This document shows positions 35,555-45,520 of a stretch of DNA of 64,000 bases, piece after piece; the first letter of the stretch is position 1; every line of letters starts with the position of its first letter. Where the stretch lies: assembly GCA_026225395.1 (NCBI GenBank), contig JAMFSR010000032.1, positions 112,893 to 176,892 on the forward strand, given 5' to 3'. The notes below the pieces were generated by a model that saw only the letters and a list, made by a program, of their open reading frames with translations, searched no databases and was not told the origin of the DNA. The translations under genes and the position numbers were made by a program. The stretch is from Granulicella sapmiensis (GTDB lineage Bacteria; Acidobacteriota; Terriglobia; Terriglobales; Acidobacteriaceae).

Positions 35555-38500
35555 ATGAGACGCAGAGACTACTTAAGGCTGATGGGCAGCGCTGCTCTCA
35601 CCTCGGCGCTCCGCTTGCCCGCACGTGCGAAAACGCCCGCGCAGACTCACGACGTCCGCGAACAATTCGGCGTATCTGCACTCACCCTCGGAGCGGCAGG
35701 CAGGCAGAACGGCGTTCGGCTCAGCCGCTTCTTTCGCGCCGGAGGTTTCGCAGACATTACACCCACGAGTGTCCTCCTCTGGTGGGATGAGGCGTCGCTA
35801 CACGTTGAGTTTCGCAACAACGAGCCCAGCCCACGCTACAAGGGCAACCCCGGACTGGCCAAGCCCAACAGGTATCCCGGCAACGGACGCTTTGATCTTG
35901 CAGCATATCCCGACGCGGTCTACGTGCAGTTTCGTCCGAGCTGGAACACGGACAAGGTCTATGAGTTTGCAGTCGATTCTTCCGGTGCGCAGAATGGCGA
36001 CGGCTTCGCATCCGACGTGACGCGATTACCTGGACGATGGCTTGCTCACTTCAAGATTGATTGGACGACCGTGGGCGGCATGCCGCAGCAGCAACCCTTT
36101 GGTCTGAATGTGATTCGCTCACGCGGTCAATCATCTGAGGTGCTGAGCCCGGTCGTGCTCGATCAGAGTCTGAAGCTGTGTCCTGATCTGCTGATGTTTG
36201 CGCGCTTCGGGCAAAGCTCCGCGGTTGTGCAGGGGAAGGGAACGCTGGATATATTGACGAACGGGAGCAAGCGCTGGCAATTGCCTTCGCACCTGCTTAA
36301 TCCGGGCATCGAAGAATGTCAGGACCTTTGGCATCAACAGAGCGCACTCAACGTTCCCACAAGCTCCGCGAATCTTGAGGAACGCGTTCCTCTTGCTCAG
36401 CGCCTGCACGACCTCCTTGTGCTCGAAGGCTTCAGCTTCCATACGGACGGATCGAACTGGCGCGTCGGTCCCCACGAGTTTTATCCCCACGAAGCGCGCA
36501 TCGCGGTGAATCACGCACTGATGGCTGGAGACGAGCCACAGGCCTGCGCCACGCTCGATATCTATCTCGGCCAGCTCGATCGATCGATTCAACGATGGTT
36601 TGCGGATGAGTCACCCGCGAACGTTCGTAGCGAACAGTGGATGTCCGTTCACTCGTTTGGTCCAGCCGTCGAGGGAGGCAACGAACTGCGTGTGCCGGCA
36701 ATGGCTGGCGCCTTAGAAACTTCTCTGTGGATCTCCGAGGCAAACGGTGCCATTCGTATCCGCAACGCAAACAAAGGCATCTTTGACCCGCAGGAGGTCA
36801 TGCTTCCGCAACAGGTCGCGACAGCCGGGCATCCGCGCATTGTGTTGGAACAAAGCCCATGGCGTCTCGTGGTATTCGATGACAATGGTCGCGAGCGATG
36901 GAGTCTTCGTGAAGGCGAGCTCTTCCTGCGCATATCTTCCGAAGGTGACGTGCTTGCCGTCGACCTTCGTTGCCCGCTTGGAATTGAAGAAAACCTCTAC
37001 GGCTTCGGTGAGCGCTTCAACGCTTTCGGGCAACGGAAGAAGGTCGTAACGCTTTGGGGCGTCGACTGCTGGGATGGAAACATCCATGGTCAACTCAACC
37101 AGGCCTACAAAAACATTCCGCTGATTCACAGCACAGCAGGGTATAGCTTGTTCTGGAACTCAACCTACCGTCTGCGGGTTGATGTGGGCGCAACCGTTGC
37201 GAATCAGTGCCGCCTTACAGCGTTCGGCGACATTCTCGATCTTCTCATCTGGCCGTGCTCGCCGCAGCAGGTGCTCCAGCGCTATACAGACCTCACAGGC
37301 AAGCCGCTCATCCCTCCACGTTGGGCATTCGAACCGTGGATGGGCGGTGGCGGGCGGCGTTGGGCAAACGGTCCGCTCAAGAACGTTGTTGATGAAGAGC
37401 TGCGCGCTATCGAACGCTTTCGCGAACTCGACATTCCGCACTCGGCGATCTATGCCGAGGGCAGCGGCAACTCCGATCCGAAGCTTTACGAGGGAGTGCG
37501 CGACACCGGGCTCCATGTGCTCGCGTGGATGTATGAGTCGATGGACCTCACGAAAGTGCGCGAGCTTATGCCGGGGGTTCCTGACGCGGAGCTTCCCGTT
37601 CTTCATCATCGAGAGGGTTCTCTCGTGTTTCGCATCGACGATCACAAGGCGATGATCGACTACACGCATCCAGCAGCGGAGAAGCTGCTGCGTGCCTTCT
37701 GGCAGCCGCGCTTTGATCTTGGACTGGCCGGATCGATGGTGGACTTCGGCGATGTGACACCCGACGATGCGATCTTTGCCAACGGCAAGAATGGCACTGA
37801 GATGCATAACTTCTATGCGCGTTCTTATCATGCTGCTTATAGGCAGGTCTTCGGGAATGCTCGCAACAATGACGACGTTCTGTTTGCGCGTGCGGCATGC
37901 GCGGGCGATCAGCAGTCGGTCTGCCACTTTGCCGGCGATCACCAGGCTAATTTCTTCGGAATGCGTGCAGCATTTCGCGGCGGCCTGAACGCGGCCGCTT
38001 GCGGCCTCTCAAACTGGGGCACGGACGCAGGGGGTTATGCGGGCTGGCCCGACCCCGAGGTCTACATCCGATGGACAGAGTGGGCAGCGTTCTGTCCACT
38101 TATGCGCTTCCATGGAACGACGCCCCGTGAGCCATGGGAGTATGGCGAAGAGGCTGTTGCCATCTACAAGAAGTTTGCATGGCTTCGCGAGAGCCTGCTG
38201 CCCTACATTATGAAGTGCGCGGACGAAGCTCATCGCACCGGCGTGCCAATGATCCGGCCCATGCCCTTCGCGTTTCCTGCGAGCGGCGAGTTAGCATCCT
38301 GCGACGACCAGTATCTATTCGGACCGGATCTGTTGATTGCGCCGATGTTGCGCTCAGGAGAAAGCCGGCCCGTCGTTCTCCCGCCGGGCATGTGGACAGA
38401 TTTCTGGACTGGCCGCTCATTGCCGGGCGCCCGGTTGATCGATGTCGAGATGCCGCTGGACCGCATCGGCATCTTTCTCCGCGCCGGCGCCCAGGTACTT

Positions 38501-38707
38501 GTCGATCTTCCACCATCGTTGATTCCGGGAGAAAGCATGTCTTCGAGGCGTATTCGATGCATCCTCGCGACCAGGCCACTTTCGGGCGAGCGGTGGAGCG
38601 TGACCACGAGAGGCATTGAGTTTCTAATCAGGCTCGGTAGCGGAAGCAAACGAGAAATCCCCCTGCACGGCAAGGAGCAATGGACCGAAGCCGGCGATGA
38701 ACAGTGA
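35555..38707 (+). CDS. Tat-exported GH31 glycosidase with N-terminal binding domain
   Basis: 1050 residues. A twin-arginine signal ('RRRDYLRLMGSAAL', 1-25) is followed by a CBM9/DOMON-like beta domain (~35-215), a linker region (~230-380) and a GH31 beta-sandwich plus TIM barrel (~400-1040). 'YGFGERFNAFGQR', 'IPPRWAFEPWMGGGG', the nucleophile Asp730 in 'GSMVDFGD' and the acid/base Asp795 in 'AGDHQAN' are visible, as are 'NWGTDAGGY' and 'RFHGTTPREPW'. The family includes alpha-glucosidases, alpha-xylosidases and sulfoquinovosidases; which one is not decidable here. It starts 16 bp after the transporter and the downstream GH2 start lies 25 bp past its stop, so all are one operon. Confidence 0.9.
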   Translation: MRRRDYLRLMGSAALTSALRLPARAKTPAQTHDVREQFGVSALTLGAAGRQNGVRLSRFFRAGGFADITPTSVLLWWDEASLHVEFRNNEPSPRYKGNPGLAKPNRYPGNGRFDLAAYPDAVYVQFRPSWNTDKVYEFAVDSSGAQNGDGFASDVTRLPGRWLAHFKIDWTTVGGMPQQQPFGLNVIRSRGQSSEVLSPVVLDQSLKLCPDLLMFARFGQSSAVVQGKGTLDILTNGSKRWQLPSHLLNPGIEECQDLWHQQSALNVPTSSANLEERVPLAQRLHDLLVLEGFSFHTDGSNWRVGPHEFYPHEARIAVNHALMAGDEPQACATLDIYLGQLDRSIQRWFADESPANVRSEQWMSVHSFGPAVEGGNELRVPAMAGALETSLWISEANGAIRIRNANKGIFDPQEVMLPQQVATAGHPRIVLEQSPWRLVVFDDNGRERWSLREGELFLRISSEGDVLAVDLRCPLGIEENLYGFGERFNAFGQRKKVVTLWGVDCWDGNIHGQLNQAYKNIPLIHSTAGYSLFWNSTYRLRVDVGATVANQCRLTAFGDILDLLIWPCSPQQVLQRYTDLTGKPLIPPRWAFEPWMGGGGRRWANGPLKNVVDEELRAIERFRELDIPHSAIYAEGSGNSDPKLYEGVRDTGLHVLAWMYESMDLTKVRELMPGVPDAELPVLHHREGSLVFRIDDHKAMIDYTHPAAEKLLRAFWQPRFDLGLAGSMVDFGDVTPDDAIFANGKNGTEMHNFYARSYHAAYRQVFGNARNNDDVLFARAACAGDQQSVCHFAGDHQANFFGMRAAFRGGLNAAACGLSNWGTDAGGYAGWPDPEVYIRWTEWAAFCPLMRFHGTTPREPWEYGEEAVAIYKKFAWLRESLLPYIMKCADEAHRTGVPMIRPMPFAFPASGELASCDDQYLFGPDLLIAPMLRSGESRPVVLPPGMWTDFWTGRSLPGARLIDVEMPLDRIGIFLRAGAQVLVDLPPSLIPGESMSSRRIRCILATRPLSGERWSVTTRGIEFLIRLGSGSKREIPLHGKEQWTEAGDEQ

Positions 38708-38732
38708 AGGGTCGAAGTCGAAAGGACAGTGG

Positions 38733-41588
38733 ATGAAAAAAGAGAATGGAACACAGAGCGGGATCGATCGACGTGCATTCCTGAAAGGCGCAGGCTCTAT
38801 GGCGACAGTTCCGGCGCTGCTGTCGTCGCTTGATGCCAGCGGGAAAGCGCAGACACCACATCGCGCCGCAACTCATGCTGTGTCAACTTCGACGGTTTTC
38901 GTTGAGGAACTCCGCATGGAAAACCCGCACATTTGTCTCGCTGGTACTTGGGGCTTTCGTCTAGATCCTAAGATGCAGGGTGTTGCGCAGCGATGGTTCG
39001 AACAGCAGCTGAAGGACGATCAGATCTTCCTGCCCGGCAGCACGGACCAGGCGGGATATGGGGAACGAACGCATGGCTCTGCCGAAGGTCATCTCTCGCG
39101 CCCGTTTCTCTACACAGGACCAGCGTGGTACCAATGCCAGATTGATATACCTGAAGCATGGGTTGGCACTTGTATCTCTTTGTTTTTCGAGCGCTGCCAT
39201 TGGCAGACAACGGTGTGGCTCGATGAGCAGCCACTTGGCACACGCGACAGCTTATCCGCGCCGCACACCTATGACCTTCCCCAGGACGTGACACCGGGAT
39301 CGCACCGGCTCACGATCTGTGTCGACAACACACTCAAGATCGATCTCGGCGCGACAGCCCACGCGGTGACCGAGCAAACGCAGACTAACTGGAACGGCAT
39401 CATCGGAAGGATCGAACTTCGGTCCACACCGCTGGTCTTCATCGAGCGTGTCCGCGTCTTCCCACTGAGGCAGGCAAAGCAGGTGAAGCTCGAAGTGCTC
39501 GTTCGCAATCAAACGTCCGATCCGGCATCGGGGCGCATGACGGCATCGGTGCGCGGCATAGATACGAGTGGCAGCATCCCTGTCCCTTCGTTCGCGGAGC
39601 AATGCACTCTCGAACTCACGCTACCGCTTCCTGGAGGCGCGGGATGGTGGGATGAGGGCAACGCGGCAACCTATGTTGCAGACCTTCACCTGAATGCCAC
39701 GACCACCGCGGGGAGCTTCGATCACTCCTTTGCAACATCGCTTTCTCTTCGCGAGATCGCAACGCGTGGAACACAGTTCACGCTGAATGGGCGTCCCGTC
39801 TTCCTGCGCGGAACAGTCGAGAACGCCGTCTTTCCGTTGACGGCTTTTCCGCCCATGGAGACAGCTGCGTGGAAACGCATCTTTGAAATCTGCACCGCGT
39901 ATGGAATGAACCATCTGCGTTTCCACTCCTGGTGCCCGCCTAAGGCGGCGTTTGTTGCGGCCGATGAAGCCGGCTTCCTGTTGCACATTGAACTCCCCGT
40001 GTTCTCGCATCACGTGGCGAGCACAAAAGGTCTGCCGGAGTTCATGCGCGCGGAAGCGCATCGCATCCTTGAGACGTACGGTAATCATCCATCTTTCACC
40101 ATGCTCTGCATGGGCAACGAGTTGAAGGATGGCTTCGACTTTATGGACTCGCTGGTCGGGGAGCTCAAGAAGACCGATGGGCGTCATCTCTATACCTACT
40201 CGACGAACAACGGACGTGACGCGCCGGGAGATACCTCCGACTATTGGGTAACCGAAGAGACGAAACAAGGCCGGCTTCGCATCGATAAAACACGCTTCGG
40301 TGCCAAGAACGCCGGCACAGAGTATGACTTTTCGAAAGCCATTGCCGGCTTTCGCGTGCCCGTCGTCGCACATGAGCTTGGGCAGTGGACCGTGTATCCC
40401 AGTTACGACGAAATAAATGATTACATCGGCGTGCTCAAGCCGCGTAACCTTGAGGTCTTTCGAGCGGATCTTGCGAAACACGGGATGGCAGATCAGGCTG
40501 TGGCGTTTCAGCAGGCATCCGGGCGCTTTGCGGCGCAGGTCTACAAAGAGGATATTGAGTCGGCCCTGCGCACGCCTCGTCTCGGCGGCTTTCAGCTGCT
40601 GCAGCTTACGGATTATCCGGGACAACAGGAAGCTCTCGTCGGCATGCTTGATGTTTTCTGGAACTCGAAGGGTCTCATTACGCCGGAAGAGTTTCGAGAA
40701 TTCTGCGGACCAACGGTGCCGTTATGCCGCTTCGAGAAGTTTGTGTGGATGAACGACGAAGTCTTCGAAGCTGCGGTGGAGCTGTCGCACTATGGAATGA
40801 AGCCCTTGCGGCAGGTTCCTGCTCGTTGGCGTGCGATGGATGACCACGGACGAACGCTGCACTCCGGGACGCTGCGCCTCTGCACGGCCGTTTCAGGCGA
40901 ACTCGTCTCGCTGGGGAAGGTTCGTCTGCCTTTGGCAACAATTCGCGATGCCCTACGGATCACCATCGAAGTAGAACTCGCCGAAATTTCCGTGAAGAAC
41001 AGCTGGCGCATCTGGGTTTATCCCGCGAAGCTACAGAACAAGCCGCCCAGTGGCGTTTTGTTGACCAGTGATCTCGATCAGGCTGAGCAGCATCTCGCAA
41101 GCGGCGGAACGGTTGTGTTCGCGGCGTCTTCGAAGAAGACAGGAGCGCAACAACTCAAGTTGCGGTTCCTCCCCGTATTCTGGTCGTTTTCGATGTTCAA
41201 GAAGCAGCCTGGTGTTCTTGGTGTTCTGTGCGATCCAACACATCCCGCGCTCGCATCGTTTCCGACTGAAGCGCATAGCGACTGGCAGTGGTGGGAGCTG
41301 ACAGAGAGGACCAATGCTTTCATTCTGGATGACTGCCCGTCGAAGGTGAACCCCGTTGTTCAAGTGATTGACGACTTTCATCGCAATCACAAGCTGGCTC
41401 TGGTCATAGAAGCAACAATAGGGAAGGGGAAGCTGCTTGCCACATCGCTGCCGCTCGCGGAGGACCTCTCCGGAAAGCCAGTGAGCCGGCAACTGCAGCA
41501 TAGCCTGCTCACCTATGCTGCGAGCGGAGAGTTTATGCCTACGACATCCTTGCCGCTCGACGCTCTGCGTCGCCTTGTCTCTCCGTAG
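38733..41588 (+). CDS. Tat-exported GH2-family glycosidase
   Basis: 951 residues from the ATG at 38733, which has AAAGGA six bases upstream; an earlier in-frame ATG at 38697 would overlap the GH31 gene and has its SD too far away. A twin-arginine signal ('DRRAFLKGAGSMATVPAL') is followed by a jelly-roll domain (~50-200), an Ig-like domain (~210-340), the TIM barrel (~345-620) and C-terminal extra domains. Acid/base Glu463 is in 'CMGNEL' and nucleophile Glu548 in 'AHELGQW'; 'LRFHSWCPPKAAFVAADEAG' is typical of the barrel. Family activities are beta-galactosidase, beta-glucuronidase and beta-mannosidase. It is the last gene of the receptor 3 operon. No terminator with a T-run is obvious after it. 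Confidence 0.9.
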   Translation: MKKENGTQSGIDRRAFLKGAGSMATVPALLSSLDASGKAQTPHRAATHAVSTSTVFVEELRMENPHICLAGTWGFRLDPKMQGVAQRWFEQQLKDDQIFLPGSTDQAGYGERTHGSAEGHLSRPFLYTGPAWYQCQIDIPEAWVGTCISLFFERCHWQTTVWLDEQPLGTRDSLSAPHTYDLPQDVTPGSHRLTICVDNTLKIDLGATAHAVTEQTQTNWNGIIGRIELRSTPLVFIERVRVFPLRQAKQVKLEVLVRNQTSDPASGRMTASVRGIDTSGSIPVPSFAEQCTLELTLPLPGGAGWWDEGNAATYVADLHLNATTTAGSFDHSFATSLSLREIATRGTQFTLNGRPVFLRGTVENAVFPLTAFPPMETAAWKRIFEICTAYGMNHLRFHSWCPPKAAFVAADEAGFLLHIELPVFSHHVASTKGLPEFMRAEAHRILETYGNHPSFTMLCMGNELKDGFDFMDSLVGELKKTDGRHLYTYSTNNGRDAPGDTSDYWVTEETKQGRLRIDKTRFGAKNAGTEYDFSKAIAGFRVPVVAHELGQWTVYPSYDEINDYIGVLKPRNLEVFRADLAKHGMADQAVAFQQASGRFAAQVYKEDIESALRTPRLGGFQLLQLTDYPGQQEALVGMLDVFWNSKGLITPEEFREFCGPTVPLCRFEKFVWMNDEVFEAAVELSHYGMKPLRQVPARWRAMDDHGRTLHSGTLRLCTAVSGELVSLGKVRLPLATIRDALRITIEVELAEISVKNSWRIWVYPAKLQNKPPSGVLLTSDLDQAEQHLASGGTVVFAASSKKTGAQQLKLRFLPVFWSFSMFKKQPGVLGVLCDPTHPALASFPTEAHSDWQWWELTERTNAFILDDCPSKVNPVVQVIDDFHRNHKLALVIEATIGKGKLLATSLPLAEDLSGKPVSRQLQHSLLTYAASGEFMPTTSLPLDALRRLVSP

Positions 41589-42614
41589 TCGGTACAAATG
41601 CGAATCGAGCGTGCTGCGGCAGCGGTATTAGATATTCTAACTCATTGATTCTAAAGTGGTGGCCAGAGACGGGATCGTTCTTTCCACAGGTATTGTTATT
41701 CCGTAAGTTACAGAAAATAAAATGACAAGAAATCCGAAAACTCTACCTCTCCCGCCTTGGCGGTACAAAATTGGTACAAAACCGATGTCGCCCGTAAGTG
41801 GATCGCTGGTTCTGCGACCGGTCGATTTGCTCCGTTCTAGGTGACTTACGGAGTTCGAACCTCGAGTCAGTATCGGACCATCTTTTGTGCGGCGAAATAG
41901 CCGGCTCCCGACTGCGTCCTCTATCGGAGCCGTAGCATTCCGGGCAAGAGTGGAACAATCTTCGTGTCATGTTGCCAATTCAAGCGGCCGCCTAAACCGG
42001 CTCCAGGAGATGGGCTACCTTCATGTTGCCCCATAGACGGATCAACGCTTCGAGTAAAGATCGGAGGCTTCAGGAGTTGAAGCCAAAGAGAGAGTTTGTC
42101 TCAGCTGCCTTCTTGGAGAAGACTCCGAATTGGCTCACAGGTCGGACAACTCTTAGTCTCTAGCCTGATTTGCACACCATTGGCATAGCTGAGACCCGAC
42201 GAGAAGGCAATTTGCTAGCTCACGGTGAGCAAAGAATCATCACCTGTTATTCCCGGTCCACCTCTGGTCTTCTGAAGATCATTAGGAACCTGATGCTCTG
42301 CATTTCCATCGCGCTTCCTGATAGCTGAAAACAAGGAGCATCCGTCATGAGCTACCAAAGCGTCAACCCTTAAACGACTCGACGTCCAGCTTGAGCAGAC
42401 GATCTTTTTAAATTGATAGAAACGCTCTTTAGCGAAGGGAACCGAAGAGTGGAACCGATGACATCTGCCATTTCCAAGAATTTCCGATCCCTAGCAAAAG
42501 CAATAACTTAGCGCGGGAGCAATAAGCTGTTCCAGGGGAGTTTTGGGAGCCATTCTTTTAGGGTCATGGTTTATATTGGTTCATCGAAATGGCATGAATC
42601 TCTCAGTACACTTC
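41589..42614. other. Gene-poor 1-kb stretch with remnants
   Basis: No intact gene. A 20-base sequence at 41658-41677 looks, on the minus strand, like the 3' end of a tRNA. A short repeat of GGTACAAAA lies at 41760-41780. An aldehyde-dehydrogenase-like 5' remnant lies near 42346. The stretch appears to be decayed DNA between the glycan locus and the beta-propeller lipoprotein. Confidence 0.5.
42346..42417 (+). pseudogene. Remnant of the start of an aldehyde (succinate-semialdehyde type) dehydrogenase gene
   Basis: AAGGAG precedes an ATG followed by 'MSYQSVNP' and a stop. One frame over it continues 'LKRLDVQLEQTI'. Succinate-semialdehyde dehydrogenases commonly start '(M)xYQSVNPxxGxxLKxFxxxxDxQLExxI', so this looks like the first ~30 codons with a small deletion. 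Nothing of the rest of the gene is recognizable. Short match, so caution. Confidence 0.4.
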
Positions 42615-44987
42615 CTAGTCCGTTGACTTCTTGGGGCGCTGGACCAAGAGATTGGGCGTGACGATGTTGCCGCTCGTGTCCGGTAGATTGGGAGACAAGG
42701 TGCCTGAGTCAACCGCGGTTGAGGTGCTGGAGGTGGGATAGGTCAGGGTGATTTCGTGGACCAGGTTATCGCCCGAGGTGCCGGTGTAGAAGGTGAGGTC
42801 GTCTGTGCTGAAAACGCCGAAGACAGGAGCGACGGCTGTGCCCGAGAGCAGTACCATACTGAGCGTCTTCGCGGACGGGAAGTAGACCGGGAGCTGGCCG
42901 GCGGTGTTGGTGCTGGCGCCCTGGTAGGTAACGAAGGAAGCCTCGGAGTTAGTGGAGGGCCAGACGCCGGTGATGGATGTAGCGGTAACGCCGGTGAGCG
43001 AATAAGTGGTGTTCGTGCTGGTAAACGCGACGGGCGTGGCGCCGGGAAGCGGACACTCGTCGGTGGCGACTGTATTGGAAGCAGAAGCAGGAAGGACCAT
43101 GTCGGTCAAGGTGGCCGGCGTGGTGGAGGCCGTGGCGGTGAGAATGTGCTCGCCGTCGGTTGTGGCGGCGATGCGATCGGACGGGACGGCCGCCGTCTGG
43201 GCGACGGGGTAGAAGGAGTTGGTAGCCGTATCCGGCGTGGTGGTGGTGTCGAGCGTAGTCGTCGGACAGTAGCTGCGGCCGATGGTGGTACCGCCTCCGG
43301 TGACGCCGTTGCCGGCGAAGTAGGCGCCGATGTGCGGGACGGCGACCGTGACATCGGAGTAAAGCGCGGTGGTCGGGGTGATGGCGGTCCAGCCGGTGAA
43401 GGTCGAATGAACCAGCAGAAGATCGGTGGTGGTGGTGATGTAAACGGTAGTGTTATCGGGCGACCACGAGGCGTGGGTGGCGACGCCGCCGTAGCTGGCA
43501 GTGACCGTGCCGGAGCTGCTGATCAGGGATATGGTCTGCTTATCGGAGTCGGTGGTGACAAGGGTGGTACCGTCGGGCGAAACCGAGATCACCTGACCGA
43601 CGACGGTGGTGTTGGTCGAGGACAGGGTGTTGTTGGTGGCGCTGACGGTCATCAGGGCTGAGGAACTGCCGAGATAAATCTCGGTGCCGGCCTGGTTGAT
43701 GACCATGGAGTTGGGCACGTAGGGCAGCTTGAGCAGCGTGGCGGTCGCGTTGGTGGTGAAATCAACCGGGTAGAGGTACTGCGAGGACGTGCTGCCGATG
43801 TAAAGAACGGTCGAGCTGGTGCCGGTGGCGTTGACCACGATCCCGTTGGAAGTGAGGGGCGTGCCGTTGCCCAAGTAGCCGATCTGGCTGTAGGGGGCGG
43901 GGTTACAGGTCCCGGGCTGGCAGACGGCGGTGATGGTGGCCGTGCCAGGGTAGACCGGCGTGACCGAATTGCTTGATGTGGGAATGGTTTCCGGCGCGGT
44001 GGAGTTGTACTCCAGGCTGAGGCCGGTGATGGTGGTTCCATTCTTGTCGGTAACGACTGCGGTGAACGGCTGCGAGTTGTTCAGGCTGACGGCGATGGGA
44101 CCCGTGCTGCCATTGGAGGTGAGGGCGATGTTCGTCGGCGGGCAGGTGGAGAAGAAGCCGGCGGTGCTTCCCGAACCCGAGCTCGAGATAGAAGCCGTGA
44201 TGGTAGCCGAGCCGGGCTGATTGGCAGTCGCGACCCCGTCTTCGTCGATGGTGGCGACGGTGGTAGCGTCGACGGTGGCGAAGGTGAGATGACCTGCCTC
44301 GCAGGTGATGTTGTCGGTTGTGCCTCCGCCGGCATAGACCCGGGCTACCAACTGTTGGGTCGATCCCTGCGAAACGCAGGATTTCTGATCGTAAGCTGTG
44401 ACGGTGGAAAGCGTGCATGCGGGTAGCGTGCAGTTGCTGGCAGGGTCTGTCGTGCAATCCGTGGAGGCTGCCCCGATGACGATGCTTGTCACGATGGGAT
44501 GAACGTAGACGGGAATCGCATTGCTGACGGCTCCATTGGCCGTCGCAGTGACGTAGGCCAGATAGTTGGAAGGCGTGCTCGCTGGTGCGGTGCAGGTTGT
44601 GTAATCGGCGATCCCGCCGCCGGTGTTGCGGTTCCATGTGCCGGCGCAGACCTGGCCGGTGGAAGGATTGATGTCAGCGTAAATCGTGGACGAGCTGCCG
44701 GCGATATAGCCGTCGGTAGAGGCATAGGTGTAGGACGAGGCGGAGACGCTGTTGCCTTTGCAATCCTGCGCAGAGGCGCTGAGGGACTGTCCGATTTGCC
44801 CATAGTTAAGGGACTCACCGTAGGTGGCGAGCGTAGGCGACAGGGTGATGGTCGCGATCTGCCCCTCTACTGGACCGGAGTCGCCGCCGTTGCAATAGAC
44901 TACGGCCAGAGCGTGTTTGCACCCCGTCACAGACAGGGCAAGGGGAACTGCAAAGAAAAGTAGAACCGCAAGACTAACTAACTGCCG
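42615..44987 (-). CDS. Lipoprotein with Ig-like and YVTN-type beta-propeller regions
   Basis: About 790 residues. I prefer the GTG at 44987; a TTG at 45038 in the same frame is possible, and neither has a convincing Shine-Dalgarno. The lipoprotein signal has lipobox 'LSVTGCKH'. The first half contains Big-2-like beta domains ('VATIDEDGVATANQPGSATITASISS'). The second half has beta-propeller blades ('STVLYIGSTSSQYLYPVD', 'VISVSPDGTTLVTTDSDKQTISL', 'HASWSPDNTTVYITTTTDLL'). The C-terminus ends 'LVQRPKKSTD'. Function unknown; a surface binding or scaffold protein is likely. No neighbour suggests a pathway. Confidence 0.82.
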   Translation of the reverse strand, partial: RQLVSLAVLLFFAVPLALSVTGCKHALAVVYCNGGDSGPVEGQIATITLSPTLATYGESLNYGQIGQSLSASAQDCKGNSVSASSYTYASTDGYIAGSSSTIYADINPSTGQVCAGTWNRNTGGGIADYTTCTAPASTPSNYLAYVTATANGAVSNAIPVYVHPIVTSIVIGAASTDCTTDPASNCTLPACTLSTVTAYDQKSCVSQGSTQQLVARVYAGGGTTDNITCEAGHLTFATVDATTVATIDEDGVATANQPGSATITASISSSGSGSTAGFFSTCPPTNIALTSNGSTGPIAVSLNNSQPFTAVVTDKNGTTITGLSLEYNSTAPETIPTSSNSVTPVYPGTATITAVCQPGTCNPAPYSQIGYLGNGTPLTSNGIVVNATGTSSTVLYIGSTSSQYLYPVDFTTNATATLLKLPYVPNSMVINQAGTEIYLGSSSALMTVSATNNTLSSTNTTVVGQVISVSPDGTTLVTTDSDKQTISLISSSGTVTASYGGVATHASWSPDNTTVYITTTTDLLLVHSTFTGWTAITPTTALYSDVTVAVPHIGAYFAGNGVTGGGTTIGRSYCPTTTLDTTTTPDTATNSFYPVAQTAAVPSDRIAATTDGEHILTATASTTPATLTDMVLPASASNTVATDECPLPGATPVAFTSTNTTYSLTGVTATSITGVWPSTNSEASFVTYQGASTNTAGQLPVYFPSAKTLSMVLLSGTAVAPVFGVFSTDDLTFYTGTSGDNLVHEITLTYPTSSTSTAVDSGTLSPNLPDTSGNIVTPNLLVQRPKKSTD

Positions 44988-45520
44988 CACTAATACCCCC
45001 GTTCCACCGGAACCTGAACTGAACCGTCTAGCCGCCAACCGCTGAAGCTCCGAGCTATCCGGATTGGACGGGGATGGAGCAAGGTGGATAGTGTTTCGGG
45101 GGTTGAATAGTGCATAGGGGATCGTGAATAAAAGCGGTCGCTCGGTCTATGGCCGCAGTGCCGGGCCGCCTTCATTCGCCATCGATTAGTCACTTATTCA
45201 CTGTTTTCAGCATGTTTTTATCAACCCATTCGAGCTCCCGGATCGCGCTTCGGAATCATCTGAGTCTCCGATGTCCACCGACGCCGTGGTGCGCTGGGTA
45301 TGATGACGCTCTGAAATAGAGTGTCTGCGCAGGCGAGCGCGCTTCAGTCTGTAACCCTTAGCCTGCCGTGACGATTTTCCTTCCCGAGCGCGGCCTGCTT
45401 GTTACCTGGGCTTCCTGAAAGTACGTCCAAAGAGGATGAAGGTAGCCGTTTGCCTGAGCCGCATTGCGGCCCGAGCGGCGGCGCGTAACCGAGGGACTTA
45501 GCCGAAAGCAGCAGGCGTAG
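44988..45520. other. Divergent gap between the propeller lipoprotein and the beta-barrel gene
   Basis: 533 bp with no gene that I can support. The part at ~45396-45505 is GC-rich with several short stems (for example GCCGC-ATT-GCGGC) just before the beta-barrel gene and may form a structured leader. Confidence 0.35.

Noticed and set aside
34548..35558. 336-codon plus-strand frame overlapping the RhaT-like gene
   Set aside because: Arg/His/Cys-rich out-of-frame shadow; the transporter frame has clear membrane helices.
45396..45505. Possible cyclic-di-GMP (GEMM-type) riboswitch before the beta-barrel gene
   Set aside because: It has a GAAAG and a GGTAGCC-like segment, but the diagnostic GGACGCAAAGCC core and proper pairing order are missing.
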